Source of the DNA: Heliocidaris erythrogramma
Lineage: Eukaryota; Echinodermata; Echinoidea; Camarodonta; Echinometridae
Reading direction: 5' to 3'
Assembly (NCBI GenBank): GCA_025617745.1
Contig: CM046873.1
Span: 29,463,410 to 29,527,409, forward strand
DNA: 64,000 bases
The translations under genes were made by a program, and so were the position numbers. This document shows, piece by piece, positions 1 to 12,317 of this stretch (position 1 is its first letter; each line of letters begins with the position of its first letter). The notes beneath the pieces were generated by a model. It ran no database searches. It was given only the letters and a program-made list of their open reading frames with translations, and was not told where the DNA came from.

Positions 1-40
1 AGCGGTCCTATACGAAGAGCGGGCGGACCCCTGATTTATA
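1..40. repeat. Partial copy of ACCGCTATTCAT palindromic repeat
   Basis: The window opens inside a sequence reading AGCGGTCC, then GCGGACCC and a following GATTTA. This matches the right end of the repeat at 6421-6455 (AGCGGTCC, a few bases, then GCGGACCC and GGTTTA). It is a truncated copy of the same family cut by the window edge. Confidence 0.55.
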
Positions 41-1264
41 GATAGTAGGGTATTAAAAACATTGTCCCAAAATGGTCCCTTTTTCGCTTTGTGTTCACCC
101 TTTGTGGGTGCCCCTTTTTGTTGGCGCCCCTCCCCCACTATGAATGACGCTCCGCCGCCCCTGACTAAACGAAACGAAGAATGCAGAAAATATAACCTTC
201 AATCTCAGGTGGGGCAAGCTGCTGTTAATTCTGCAGTAGGCCCTTAATTCTGGGAAATCTTACTAAAAAGGTGTGTTTATTTTATATGTTGACGCGTAGC
301 CTTCCAATTGACAAGTGCAGCGATGGGTAAAACAGACTGTACTGATATTTTGTGCGAATATTAATCAGACTTGACGTGGATGACAAACCGGGACGATGTT
401 ATATGATGAGTTGATAAACCACAAGCACGCAAAATATAAGAGCTGGTTAAGGTTTATTAAAGGTGTTTGGAGGGGGTTAAGGAGCGTGGTAGGGGGACGA
501 AAGGGGGGGGGGGGGGGGCGAGACGGCCAGACGTTTCGATGAAATTTGTTGGTGGTCCCATACTTTGCTTCTGGTGTTATATCACCGAAGATAAAAGGTA
601 AAGGTCAGTGGCGTGCCTCCGTGCCTTCTAATCGAAAGGCGGAGAATAAAAAATAAGACAAAAAGAAAGAAAAAAAAAAGAAGAAAAACCCCAGAAAAGT
701 AAAGGGAGAATGAGAAAAGGATGAGAAAAGAAAACGATAGGACCCCAGGGCTTCCCTCACCCTACACATAATCAGTGGCCTCATAAATTCCTATTGAATT
801 TGCAGAGTATATCCCGTACCCCCACCCCTAATGATGCAAGTAAACTCCTCAATGGCTAGACTCACGCTACGCCATTGGTTTGGGGTTTATGTGTTGCGAT
901 TACGTTTTAGGCCATATAGGTTTAGAGTTAGCCTATTCGTAAGAGGTGGGGAGCTGTCATTCCCTAGAATTTTCCATGTAAAATTTTTCCTAGAAATCTT
1001 TTCCAGTATACATCAGCAAATTTGATAGTTATGATTATTGACACTGATTATTTATTGTGGTTTAGTTTTGGTTCAGTTTTATTGAATTCATTTATAATTA
1101 CTTATGTTATAATTGCTTATTTGATATAATTATGTATGCTCCTCTGATTGTATATATCAAATCATTTTAATTGTATATAGTTTTTGTATTTTCAGGGCCA
1201 ATATCAATAAAACATAAAATATAAAGCCCTACTCATGACGAAATGACATCGTCTTAATAGCGGC
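41..1264. other. Gene-free stretch
   Basis: No coding segment is supported here. Visible items are a poly(G) run near 506-520, a purine-rich A/G stretch at about 645-735, and AT-rich sequence at 1020-1260. The short open frames have no recognisable motif. Confidence 0.6.
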
Positions 1265-1312
1265 ATGTTTTTCTTTTTGTTTTTGTTTTGCTGTTGTTAT
1301 TGTTGTTTTTGC

Positions 1313-1343
<31 letters not shown>

Positions 1344-1486
1344 TGTTGTTGTTTTTTTTGGGGGGCGGTTGCTGCTCGCTTCCATCGTTTGCAAAATTTG
1401 TATTGGCAAGACCGGAAGTTGTATGTAGTAAACTCGTGGGATCGGGCTGTGTTGGTGGTTGGAGAGGGGGGGGGGGGGGGGGGTGA
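1265..1486 (+). repeat. TTG-rich microsatellite and poly(G) run
   Basis: A (TTG/GTT)n-type low-complexity tract covers about 1270-1355, followed by a run of more than 15 G at about 1465-1483. Frames open through the block in several phases only because the repeat has few stops. They encode homopolymers (Val/Leu/Cys or Gly) and are not genes. Confidence 0.85.
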
Positions 1487-3149
1487 GACGACCAGTAATG
1501 TTTATTTATAATCACTGGCGTTGCATGGAGGGGAAGAAAACCCCGAAATCTATTTTTAAAAATGTTTCTCAGTATAGGCATTGTTATACTTTCAGAGGTT
1601 TAAAAAAAATTGTTGTATTACAGGGAGGGGAACTCGCATCCGCCTTGGGCCTTCAGACGGCTGACAGGATACCCGCAATGATATCGCTGGGAAATTTGAT
1701 ATTGATGGTAATTATTGCCCCTTTACGATACTGGATCCATCCTTGCATATATGATTTCTATGACTTAGAATGGAAAATTAAGCAAAAACAATACACAGTT
1801 TCCAAATTAAAGAACCGTAGGGGTATTATGAAAATGTTCGTGTTACAATGCTATCTTCCGTAGATTGGAAGTTACTGTTATGGTAGTTCTGAATCGAAAA
1901 TTCCCTTCTTTTTTTTTCTCTCTCTTTTTTTTTTCTTCAAGCAAAACGAGATTTTGTAGTAAGGAACGTTTATCGATAAAGTTCAATAATACATTCATGA
2001 ATGCATTCATTGTAACGTCACGCACGGGATGTGTCTGATCAACGACTTGTATACATGTAAACCAGACGTATAGCACTGATCTGTGACTGTGTGCCAATAT
2101 TAACAGGCATGATTGGTTGCCAAAGGACTTAAAACAGGCCGACTGTAATTAATGACCTTCTATATTTATCTTTCTGCTATGAGCACGTTTTGTTTGCGTT
2201 TGAAATAAAACAGATATCATGAATTAACGTTGTTTGATAGATCATGACTTGTAAATGAGTATTCGGCGTGATCACTGCAACCCCGCACACGTCTTATTCG
2301 CCATCATCATCATCACCATCATTGCTTTCTTTCTCGGTCTGCCCCTCTCTTTTTTTGCTCTATATACTTCTCTTCCATCTCTACATGTATATATCTTCCC
2401 TCGTTCTCTCTCATAATTATTTCATTTATCTCTCTTCTCGCATAGCCTACCTCTCTTTCTTTCTTTCTTGCTTTCTGTCACTCCCTCTCTTACTCCTTGT
2501 CTCTTCCACCGAAACCCATCCCTTTCTCTCAAGATCTCTCTTTCTATAATATTCGTACGTACCCCTCTCTCCCTCGCTACTCACTATTTCTCACTAAATG
2601 TTCTCCTCGCATTTTCTTACCCTCTCGCTCTTTCTGCTACCTGCCTCCTAATTTTCGTAATAGTTACATATGCAAATTTCAAAATAATTTCCAGATCATT
2701 CAATTCTAAATTAATATAAGAAAAACTATTATAATTACCGGTATATTCATCTCATTATTTCATTTCTCCAAGTCGCATCCCGTCTCCCACTCCCTCTCTC
2801 TCTCTCTCTCTCTCTTTATATAACACTGGAGGTCAGCGACCTATAAGTCGTATGTAAGGCTTGTAGTATGTTCATTAATCACAAATACCTAATATTGAAC
2901 AGGCCTTCACGTGTTACGCATGATGGTCGATATCATCCATGATTAATTTGCAGATAAATCATTATTGCAGAAATACAGGATGTGTTTTGTTTAACTGAGC
3001 AAAGACAGACAAAAAAGAGCCATATCGAGTTGGAAGAAAAGGAAAGAAATATAACTCTAAAGCAAAGTCGATAACCGAGGGAAAAAAAAATGTGTACCAC
3101 TAAGTTCGATCAAGTTCGCTGTTGTATATCCCGTTTTATTTTGATTACT
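1487..3149. other. Gene-free stretch with CT-rich tract
   Basis: No gene is supported. A pyrimidine-rich tract with (CT)n runs occupies about 2300-2640 and 2790-2815 and creates Ser/Leu-rich spurious frames. Confidence 0.6.
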
Positions 3150-3658
3150 TTAAAGGAAAGTGCATCCTGATTACAAGTTGGTTTTAAAGGGAGGTTAACG
3201 AATAAAGAAACAGTTCAGTGAAGGTCTGAGCAAAATACGATAAGAAATAAGAAAGTTATGAATTTTGAAGTTGTAATCAATCAAACACAAAGTGGCAACT
3301 CGATGACGTATCTTGCGAGCTCCTCTCCCATTTGCCCTGTATCCCCAAAATCATTGATTTCCATTTTCTCTAAATAAAATATTCAAAACATATTCAATAA
3401 CAATTAGATATAATCTTTGCTCATATGTTTTTACACAAAACCTGTATGAAATATATATATATATCCTTCATTAAAAACTAAAAAAATTAACATTTATGAG
3501 ATTTTCTGTACAGAGCAAATGGGAGAGGAGCCCACAAGACACTTCACGGAGTTGCCAATTTTTGTTCGATTGATTTTGCTCAAACTTTCACTAATTTTTC
3601 CCCTCATTTTTCTTCTTTTATTCAAATCAAATTAATACCAGGGTGGACATTCCCTTAA
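3150..3658. mobile_element. TTAA-flanked inverted-repeat MITE, copy 1
   Basis: A 501-bp non-coding element (3154-3654) has TTAA immediately outside both ends (3150-3153 and 3655-3658). Its ends are inverted repeats of the type RGGRAWGTSCAYCCTGRT. Deeper arms are also complementary: a GCAAATGGGAGAGGAG-type block on the right mirrors CTCCTCTCCCATTTGC on the left. A second, diverged copy lies at 62768-63285. TTAA duplication is typical of piggyBac and Kolobok superfamilies; which one mobilised it is not decided by the sequence. Confidence 0.8.
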
Positions 3659-3689
3659 AGAACAAATAATTTCTACTTTTAATGGTAAA

Positions 3690-3815
3690 GTCGGTTTTGT
3701 TCATTGATGTTGTTGTTGTTGTTGGTATTTATTGTTTATCTGTTACATGCGCTTTGTATCTGATGAAAGGGCGCTTTATAAATGAAATTTATTATTATTA
3801 TTATTATTATTACTA
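3690..3815 (+). repeat. 3' tail of a SINE-like retroposon
   Basis: The sequence runs through a GTT tract to GGGCGCTTTATAAATGAAA and then an (ATT)n tail at about 3787-3812. A GCGCTNTATAAAT-type sequence followed by ATT repeats is a common 3' end of deuterostome SINEs. The body of the element is not recognisable upstream, so this is a fragment. Confidence 0.5.
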
Positions 3816-3849
3816 TTGTTCTTGCCATTTGCTTTAGAGTTGTTTAAAA

Positions 3850-4195
3850 GCAATGGCATTGCATTGGCGGATCGGGGGGCACTTCCGGCCCGTGCCCCCC
3901 CCCCCCTTTGGGAAGAAAAGTATGCATTTTGACCATAGACGATCCGCCATTTTCTCGATTGTGCCCCCCCCCCCCTTTAGAATGAAGACCTTTTTTTTTT
4001 TTTTTTTTTTTTGCTTGTCAGAGAATTATGGAGGGAAACTGGACCCCCATAACCCCCCCCCCCCCAACTGAGCGACTTTTCGAGAAGCTGGCAAGACCCC
4101 CAAAATACGGGTCTACCTTTTCCAAAAGTTGACAAACCTGCATTTGTGTGCCCCCCCCCCCCTTATACTAAATCCTGGATCCGCCCCTGCGTACT
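3850..4195. repeat. Poly(C)-bearing interspersed repeat, copy 1
   Basis: GC-skewed sequence with four poly(C) runs (about 3895, 3966, 4053, 4150) and a poly(T) run. It ends in CCTGGATCCGCCCCTGC at about 4178-4194. The same ending recurs at about 4906-4922, which marks both as members of one dispersed family. No coding potential is credible. Confidence 0.5.
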
Positions 4196-4589
4196 TGGGA
4201 AATTTGCGGGAGGGTCGCAGCTACGGGGAGCACATGCCTACCTGATTGAAGGATGGGACATGAAATAGGGGAAAGAGAGAGAGAGAGAGGGAGAGAAGAA
4301 GAGGGGTAGGAGCATAAAAGAAAATGAAACAAGCCCCTCCCACACCCTAACCCGATTCGGTAGCCATGTTCTCTCGCATTATTTTCATCCTCCTAGTATA
4401 GGACCAGCGCCCCCTCACTGGCTGAACTCACGCTACGCCACACAGACCTCAACTAGGGGGAAATGTGTTCATGCAAAACCATAATTTCTCCTTTACGTGT
4501 ATACATGTTCAAATCATGTAAATAGTTCACTTGAAAATGAAAGGGTAAAAAGGCCTTCATGCTTCCTCGATAAATGCTAATTTAACTGT

Positions 4590-4922
4590 CTGCCTAAAAT
4601 AACCTTGCCACTAACAACCCGCAGACGAGTGGCGGGTGTAGGGAGGGGACACAGTCGACCAGTTTCCCTTTTTGAAGCCAAGTGGTATGTATTAATGTGC
4701 CCTGCTTTAAACTTTTCGCCCCCAAAACACCTGAAAATTCTTTTCCGTGCTTGTCAGAAATTTTGGGTGGGGAATGGCCCTCCAAAATCACATAGGCTTT
4801 TTTATGCCCTTTCTTAATTTTTTCGTTCTTGTTTATTCATTATTTTATCTGTCTTTTTTGCTTTTTACCAAATTCTATGAGTAGTGCCCCTTATCTTATG
4901 GAAAGTCCTGGATCCGCCCCTG
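4590..4922. repeat. Interspersed repeat, copy 2
   Basis: Ends with the same CCTGGATCCGCCCCTGC block as the copy at 3850-4195, preceded in both by a GTGCCCC...TTAT segment. The upstream halves are not clearly alignable by eye. Confidence 0.4.
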
Positions 4923-5723
4923 CTATGGACTAACAAAAATATTTAGCCCATGACAAGAGAAAGCAGTTCGCCAAACTATATTGGTTCCCTGATTTAGACG
5001 GATCACGAAGATACCTAAATCAGATGACTTACATGTATTCATGGACACTGCTTAAAGAGAACCGACAGGATTTAATCCACCGCCTCGGCTTTTGAGTAAC
5101 CGATTAGTAATCATCCGTGATGCGACATGACAGCCAGTGACAGGAAAAGAGACTATGAAGGTAAACTAAATTCTTTGATACACTAACAAGCCATGTTTTT
5201 AGCGTTTCAAGCGAGAATATACTCGCTTATGCATACCTGCCAACTGTCCCTATTTAAGGACAATCCCGATTTTTGGTTAAAAAAAAGAGAGCCACTTCTA
5301 CCATTCACTTCTACCACTGTATCCCTATATTCGCAAAAATCTGTCTGTAGTAATGTATAGGAAACTCAGAAATGTCCTTATTTTCAGCCTCTGCCTTGTC
5401 ATCTGTCCCTATTTCTTTGGTTTCAGGGTTGACAGGTCTGGCTTGTGTACAATTTTGTTTATGAATGATTTGTTACGTATGTATTTGATTTGTGAGAAAA
5501 TGATAAAACATATCTTTAAAACAGAAAAAAATTAATGAAATTTTTCTTCACATTGAGTACCCCAACTTCCTTCCGCACCAATACCAGCACACCCTCATAA
5601 ACACACATATACACACACGCACAGGGAAAACAAAACACTAAGGTTGTGTAATTATTTTTTTATTACAAATGACATTCAGAATCATTTAAAGAGATAGAGA
5701 TTGGGAGAGAGCATGCATGATAG

Positions 5724-5759
<36 letters not shown>

Positions 5760-6188
5760 CTAGAGAGAGTGAGAGAGAGAGTAATATGTTAACGCTTCAC
5801 GATGGAGCGTATTCGCCTCGGGGATTCTGTTGCACGGTTGGTTTGTTGAACTTTTTTTAAAAACTGGACTTTAGCTTTAAAAAAAAATGTCATTACAAAG
5901 TCTGATTGTCACAAAGGATTGTCGTGAAATATTTGGCGGCGTTTACATAAATGGGTGAAGCAGATGCGTGCTCACAGCGGAGACTTCTCGTCCAAGAACG
6001 AAGCATCATGATTATACAATAAGAAGATTTTTGTTCTTTCTAAATTGGGCCTTGCTAAGGCAGAAATGCCTTTATCTGCAGCCATTTTGCTAATAATGTT
6101 GGACTTTCCAAAGTCAAGATTTGAAGCTTCTAAATCTAATCCATATGTAATTCACGTGTCTTTATCCGGGGTACCCTAGCTCGTCATA
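4923..6188. other. Gene-free stretch with CA and GA microsatellites
   Basis: No gene is supported. A short CA-rich tract lies at about 5600-5625 and a (GA)n microsatellite at about 5723-5785. Confidence 0.6.
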
Positions 6189-6433
6189 TAAGGACCGCTA
6201 TTCATAATGACCACTTATTCATATAAGGACCGTTATCCATAACGCGTGACTAAATGAACAGCGGTTTTGTATGAATAGCGGTCCTTCTTAATAGCAAGCA
6301 AACCATAGACAAATTACCTCGCTCTTCATAAGGACCTCCATTCATAAGGACCACTATTCATAACTATATATAAGGACCGCTATTCATAACGCGTGTTAAA
6401 TGAATGACGGTTTTCTATGAATAGCGGTCCTTA
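6188..6433. repeat. Two tandem palindromic units (ACCGCTATTCAT family)
   Basis: Each unit starts with AAGGACCGCTATTCAT and ends with its reverse complement ATGAATAGCGGTCCTT: about 6190-6286 and 6372-6432. Both share an inner TAACGCGTG...TAAATGAA block. Between them are further half-copies (6327-6360). Each unit can form a fold-back of about 16 bp. Another fragment starts the window at 1-40. Confidence 0.75.
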
Positions 6434-7169
6434 AGAATAGCAAGCGGACCCGGTTTATCCTTGTATAATATGACTGGTCATGGGAGGCAAAATGGGGATG
6501 CAGGGGCATCGCACATGCCACCCCCCCCCCCGCAATTAAAATATTCCCTTCCACCATGTCCACAAACGAAAAGTGCCCCTTTCTGGAGCAATGGGCCTTC
6601 TTTTTGCTATACTTCTTTTATTTTGGCGAAAAATAGAAACCTATTTTTCAATGAAAAAGTATTTCCATGCTTGTGGCCCTTGTGGCAGCTTTTCCTCCGT
6701 TATAAGTTCTGTTCTAAAAAAATAAACTGTGGTTCTTGGTGAGGTTGGATGCGGTTCGTTTCTTAAACAAGTGCCCTCTTTGCCCTTTACAAGATAATTT
6801 AATTAGACCTTGTATTAATCACTAAGATTTTATCATTTAGGAAACATAAAGGAAATAAATGAACGAGTAAACACTTGTCTGTCATAATGGCGCTGCTGCA
6901 TAAGATGATGTGACATCTGCTCATGCATATTAAGCTAAATTCAATTTAGTATGAAAATTATATCTAAAAAAAGTTGGTGTTCGCGAGAAGGGCAGAGAAT
7001 GCGAGTGATGAAACAGGGTTGCCCCTTTCTTCGAAAAAGGTCCCCTTTGTAAGTTTGTCCAATATGCCCCCAAACGTTTCAAGTTCCTACCCCGCCTCTG
7101 CTTCAAACACGATGAAATTGAACGAATAAAAAAATAATGATAATAATGAAAAAATAAATAAGTTGGAAA
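6434..7169. other. Gene-free stretch
   Basis: No gene is recognised. It has a poly(C) run at about 6521-6531, and the open frames on both strands lack any motif. Confidence 0.55.
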
Positions 7170-7870
7170 GGTAGAAAGAATGCTGATTACTGTGTGATGA
7201 GTTTTAAGTGTACAAGGCCGACTCAAAGTCGTAGGATATTAAAAACAAGAAAATTCTTGTCGAAATTTGTCATTGTGTTATGATGGGCTATATTTGTTGT
7301 TGTGATCTATTGAGCCCTGAGGAGAGTTTCATCAAGTGCTTTGTCAGTGCTTTTTACCGACAACTGTTATAAGCTACTGAATTCCTTGCATCTGATTTGC
7401 TAAGAGCAAATTTGTCGGTAAAAATCACTGACAAACGCTTGATGAAACACTCCCCTGATCTCTTGAAAGTACCACATGATTCACCTGTAATAGATGAAAC
7501 AAATAAACAAATGAATTAATGAATGAACGTATAGATAAACAAAAAAACAAATAAATAAACATATGAATGAGTAATAAATAAATAAATACATACATACATG
7601 TACATAAATATATAAATAAATGAATGAATAAAACAACAAAGATAAATAAAAAATGAATAAATAAGTAGGAAGCAGGCTCTGATCACTATGTCATGATATG
7701 TAAAAGCTCGCTCGAAGTTGTAGGGAAAAAAAAAAAACTCTTGTCAAAACTTGCTGGAAATTTGTCATTGTTATGAGGGGAAATGTTTTTGTTGTGATCC
7801 ATAAATGAGCCCTGATTTTCTTGAAAGCACCTCATGATTCACCTGCAATAGAGGAAGTAGCGGAATGCAA
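7170..7870. repeat. Diverged tandem duplication separated by AAAT-rich spacer
   Basis: Copy 1 (about 7170-7510) and copy 2 (about 7670-7870) share the ordered blocks CGAAGTTGTAGG/CAAAGTCGTAGG, AATTTGTCATTG, GTTGTGATC, GAGCCCTGA, CTTGAAAG and ATGATTCACCTG. The spacer is an (AAAT)n-like tract with a CATACATACATG run. Copy 1 is interrupted by a MITE at 7321-7453 that copy 2 lacks. Confidence 0.75.
7321..7453. mobile_element. GTTTCAT-type hairpin MITE, insertion with visible empty site
   Basis: A 133-bp element has termini GGAGAGTTTCATCAAG and CTTGATGAAACACTCC and an internal block CTTGCATCTGATTTGC. It is flanked by CCTGA on both sides (7316-7320, 7454-7458). The duplicate segment carries a single CCTGA at 7811-7815 with no element, so a 5-bp target duplication is directly visible. 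Other family members are at 15579-15715, 28861-29007, 31868-32008, 33645-33785 and 53128-53272. Confidence 0.85.
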
Positions 7871-8084
7871 ATCAATTAGCCTGACACAACCAGGGTCCCA
7901 CGCATAGCGTTTGGTGTAACAAGTTAAAACAACTCATGCAGGTGCCAAGTCTTCGCGAACAGACCCTTGAGTGGTGTTCTTTTACGAGTTTTACGAGAGG
8001 TAGCTTGGAATTAGTTTTGTTGATTGATTCTATGCTTTTCGGTTTGCGTACGTTATCCTTATCAGTTGAATAACAGTTCCTCCT

Positions 8085-8345
8085 TATCTTCATCTTCATC
8101 ATCATCATCGTCATCATCATCACCATTAGGACTATGATCACATCGTTACTTATTCCTATATCATCCTCCTCCTTACCACCATCATCATCATCATCATCAT
8201 CATCGTTATGATCATCGTTGTTGTCATCATCGTCGTCATCGTCATCATCATTATCATCGTAGTCATCATCATCATCGTCATCGTCATCATCGTCATCATC
8301 ATCATCGCCATCATCAGCAGCAGCAGCATCATAATCCTCTAAAGA
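8085..8345. repeat. CAT/ATC trinucleotide microsatellite
   Basis: Interrupted (CAT)n/(CGT)n array with short CAG and CAA stretches. It produces Met/Ile- or Asp-rich frames with no biological meaning. Confidence 0.9.
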
Positions 8346-9067
8346 GTCATCATCGTCAACAACAATAACAACAACAGTAACATGAAGATCGTTTAATTCT
8401 CTAACAAAAACTTTTAACAGGAAAAGCTCCAGAATCTCAGACGCTTAACGTCATCAATAAACCTTTTTAAACCCAAATTTGCATCCCTTTTCTGACAGCG
8501 TATACTGAAATTCAAGGGCGTTGGCTATTTGTCACTTGACGCATTGCATGGGTATTGTCTAAGTCAATCATAACATTAGAACATGGTCAAATTTGTGAAA
8601 TTTTCAGACGTTTTTCACAGATTTCATTGAAATAATTAGGTCATTCTTAACTATCCCGCGTCATTATTTGGCAAATAATGAGAGACAACGATTACTGATG
8701 ACATACAGTGTTATCGGACCATTAATACATGCATATTTCATGGCTCCATTTGTGGCAAGTTGTGACTTTTTTAAAGCCAATATTTATAGATTACAACCCT
8801 TATATTTCTATCCTCATTGTATATCTTTGAAAAGTTTGAGCGCCCAGCATCCCGCAAAAAAGGGCGGCAAATATATATCACCGCCCAAACTATAGGACTT
8901 TCTATTTTACAGAGCTGTGAAAGAATCGGTAACGTAATTTTATACCACATGCCGACATTAAGCAAAATCTTATATCATATATATCATAGGATATATCATA
9001 GTATATCATATTTTAAAAATAGTCAGCGATCCTGAATGAAAGTATTTCGGCGTCTGTCTCTGTTGAG
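8346..9067. other. Gene-free stretch
   Basis: AT-rich sequence without recognisable coding content. A short TATATCAT repeat block lies at about 8970-9010. Confidence 0.55.
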
Positions 9068-9477
9068 CCCGGCGCACACTATACGATCCGACTGCGACCC
9101 GATTTTCGAACAAATTGCAGTTTGCATTAAATGTGAAAGTTTAAAAAAGTGAAATTATCTCATTTGAAGTTCGGAATAATGATACGAATACTAATATCGA
9201 AATTTTGGTTAACTGCAATTCTTCTGGTTAGAGTAAAGGCCAAATCGGCTTCAAATCTTAGTCGATCGCAAGATTGGTATGATGTCACTACGATTTGGAA
9301 TTGAATTCGCTTTTATTCCTACACGGGGGTTCGCATCTAGCCCGAAATTTCGAATTTAGTATTCATACTACTATTCGGAACTTTGATCACGAAGATTTTT
9401 ACATGTTTGAAGGTCCATAGCAAGTGTTATAACAACTTTTCCCAAAATCACATCGTAGTCAGATAGTGTGCGCTGGG
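9068..9477. mobile_element. MITE with GCGCACACTAT inverted ends
   Basis: The left end (CCCGGCGCACACTATACGA) and right end (reverse complement TCCCAGCGCACACTATCTGA) form inverted terminal repeats that stay recognisable for about 35-40 bp. The roughly 410-bp interior has no coding capacity, and no clear target duplication was identified. This fits a non-autonomous DNA transposon. Confidence 0.65.
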
Positions 9478-10233
9478 ATTTATTTAGTTTTGATTGCATT
9501 CACTGGTATAACAACAACGAATGAAAATCACTTTATAACATTTCATACAGCAAGAACAATGTTTTCAATCGAATTGAAATATGAATACGTTTACGATAAC
9601 CTAGAACATAGCTTTAATGCATGGTTGTAAACTTTTTTCTAACAATAAAAATATCTAATTGATTGACACATGAACAGTTTACATTCATTTTTGGTTTGAC
9701 CTTCTACAACAAAGTTACCCAGCCAAGTGACGCATCAACTGAGGTATTTATGTTGTAACCAAATTACATGAAACAGGTTATGTAACCATCTACCCCAACA
9801 GCCCCTCCACAATCATGTAGAGCCCCTTAACATGATTAACAAGGCCTTGGGTGTGAGTTTAAAATCCTTCTAGTCATCTTGAATGATAGGGGAGTCAAGC
9901 AAAATTTGCCGACAATGTAGCCGACAATTGTCCAGCCGTGTCCAGCGAGCAAATTACGTATACATAAAAGTCCTAAGGCTTTCACATTCGCCAACTGCCG
10001 TGAAAACTAGTTGTCAGAATTCCAGATTTGCCAACAGAGGATAAGAAGATTTTGTTCAAATAAGCAAGAAATAGGAAATAAAAGAAGAAAGTGTTATCAA
10101 GCTTGTCGATTTGCCGAAAATACTTTAAAATGTCAAAGGTTTCTGATATAAACTTTTGAATGGGTAGGGTGTGACACCCCATTTCCCCACCAGCGACACC
10201 CTTAACATACCCGCCCCCCTCCCCCACTCTCTA

Positions 10234-10445
10234 AAAAAATCAAATGTCAAATTAACATTGAAAGGGTTGGAGGAGTAACAACATTTACAAAGTGGTAGAT
10301 TTAAACTTTTGAAATGTTGGATCCAAGCAATAGTATAAAGGCTGGATCCAGCATGTAAAAAATGTCAATTTACATGATTTTACCATTTTGTAAATGTTGT
10401 CAATCCTCCAACTCTTTAAAATGTTGATTTAACATTTGATTTTTT
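10234..10445. mobile_element. TA-flanked MITE, copy in unit A
   Basis: The ends are AAAAAATCAAATGTYAAAT and its complement, then GGGTTGGAGGA/TCCTCCAACTCTTT and ACAACATTTACAAA/TTTGTAAATGTTGT. This gives arms of about 60 bp separated by a short core with GGATCCAAGC and GGATCCAGC. TA lies directly outside each end (10232-10233, 10446-10447), as expected for a Tc1/mariner-type insertion. Confidence 0.75.
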
Positions 10446-12125
10446 TATAGTGGGCCCCCACCCTACTAGCGTATTTTGAAGGGGCAATGTGACAAGGGGC
10501 AGGGGGGCTATGTAAGGATATTCGGGCATCTCGCTGCCCAAATTATGAGGATTTTCAGGGACATCACTGCCCAAATATGCTCGAATATCGGAACGTTAAA
10601 AATCCCCTGGGGCTGCAGCCCCCACCTCGTACGCCTATGGTATGATGATGATTATCATCGTCATCATCGTCATCATCATCAGCATCATCAAAGGTGCCGG
10701 AAGCGGGGGGGGGGGGGGCAGAGGGGGCAGTGGTTCCCCAATCATTCAAATGGGAGGGGGGCAAAATCTTTTTTTATTCCAGAAGGCCCCCCTCGCAAGA
10801 AAAAAAAAAAAAATACATGTAATAATAATGAATTACAACAATGTACAATAATCATTTACGTGCATGCTTTAAAATTGAAACTTTCAGCATTGATATTAAC
10901 AGACTCAATGGAAACACTGTCTATCATAGGCGCCAGTACAAATGTGACAGATGCTTGCTTCCCTCTATCAGGTGCGGGGCGGGAGAGGGGGGCAAAAATG
11001 CCCCCCTCAACATTCCAAATTATTTGTTTTGCTCTGTCGCTACGCTCCCTCGCAAATTAATGGCAATATCATTTCTTAAACTTGACAAACTTTTCTATTA
11101 CAAGACCCCGAAGCGCGCAGGTGGGGCAGGTGCTTCCCTCTGCCAAAAGAGAAGACAAAGTCAATGTCTTGGTCCTCCTCATTAGAAAAGTATTATTTGA
11201 CATCAATCCTTTTGCCGTTTAACAATGGAAACGGTTCTTGTGCTTTAAAATACGTCGCTTCAACGTTGAACCATTTAATTTTCTGACTCGATCGCTACGC
11301 TCCCTGGCAGTTCAATAAATGCAGTGTTTATTTGTACTGTATAAAAACCCAGTCTACATCACGACCCCGGATGTGTGGGGCAGGGGCTTTCCTATAAAGG
11401 GGTAGGGGTAAAATCTTTTTGTTCCCGCCCCTCGCAAGATTATTATCAATATTAAAGTCTTGATTATATCTAATGTTATGTACATTGTAATTTTGAAGAA
11501 GGCTGTGGTGACTTGCCTGTGTGTGTGTAAAGTTCCTCTGAAATACAAATGTCAATATTTTGAAAGCATTTGCTTTTCCTCACTCGGTCTCTACGCACCC
11601 TCGCCTAATATACTAATTAAAGAGTCATATGACACTGCAAAAATTCCGTTCAATTTAGAAACAAAATAAACCTACTTAGGTCAAATGAGGGATGATGCAA
11701 AACTGTGGATCATAACCGCGCTTCAAATATTGTTTCTTATTTTTAAAAATCTAAATCTCGCACTTTAGAAAAATCAAGAAATGTGTAAGAAATGGGGAAG
11801 TGCTTGTACGAAGGGGGGGGGGGGGGCTGTAAGCAGTTAGTAAGAGTTTGATTTGAGATGGGCCCCCAGAGTGTACCCCCCCCCCCCCCCCGGCTGGAAC
11901 CATTCCACCTCATCATCATCGTCATTATCATCATTTCTCACCAACATTTTCGTCAGTATATCATCACAACAGTACTCTGAGTTCTAGCGTGGATGCAACC
12001 TTCTTCCTTTTTTAAGCCAAACTCCCACTCCTCATGTGACAGATTACTGAAAATCAAAGGCATTGTCTTTACGTCCTTTTTGTCTGGTTACCATGGTATA
12101 TCCTACTACCGAGCCAAACGGTTAC

Positions 12126-12317
12126 ATGTCGCTTTTTTCTGAAGAATCATAATCCCGAGGGTTCGTTTTTCCGAAGGTTCGTATTTTCCGAAGGTTCGTT
12201 ACTCCAACAGTTCGTAATTCCGAAGGTTCATAATTCCGAAAATGAAAAAGGGTTCATATTTCCAAAGGTTATGTAGTTATGTCGGACTATATTGCATTTT
12301 CGGAATTACGAACCTTC
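12126..12317. repeat. Fold-back minisatellite, unit A
   Basis: Short direct repeats of the type CCGAAGGTTCGTAATT and CCGAAAATGAAAAAGGGTTC are followed, across a core TTATGTCGGACTATATTGC, by the reverse complement (TTTTCGGAATTACGAACC). The block can fold on itself. It separates units A and B. Confidence 0.8.

Larger units (their letters stand above)
9540..12317. repeat. Array unit A of a three-copy tandem segmental repeat
   Basis: Unit A begins at TTCATACAGCAAGAACAATG and continues through an AT-rich part, a TA-flanked MITE (10234-10445), GC-rich blocks with poly(G), a CAT microsatellite (10640-10690) and a module at about 11700-12120. It ends in a fold-back minisatellite (12126-12317). The same order recurs in unit B (offset about 2.77 kb at its start) and unit C. 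Open frames inside, such as 10476-11060, are low-complexity (His-, Gly- and Lys-rich) and interrupted differently in each copy, so none is called as a gene. Confidence 0.85.

Noticed and set aside
10476..11060. 194-codon frame in array unit A
   Set aside because: His-rich from a CAT microsatellite, Gly/Lys-rich from homopolymers, and broken in the homologous unit B.
12126..12317. Regularly spaced short repeats suggestive of a CRISPR-like array
   Set aside because: The units are contiguous, variable and palindromically arranged without unique spacers; the context is a eukaryotic fold-back minisatellite.
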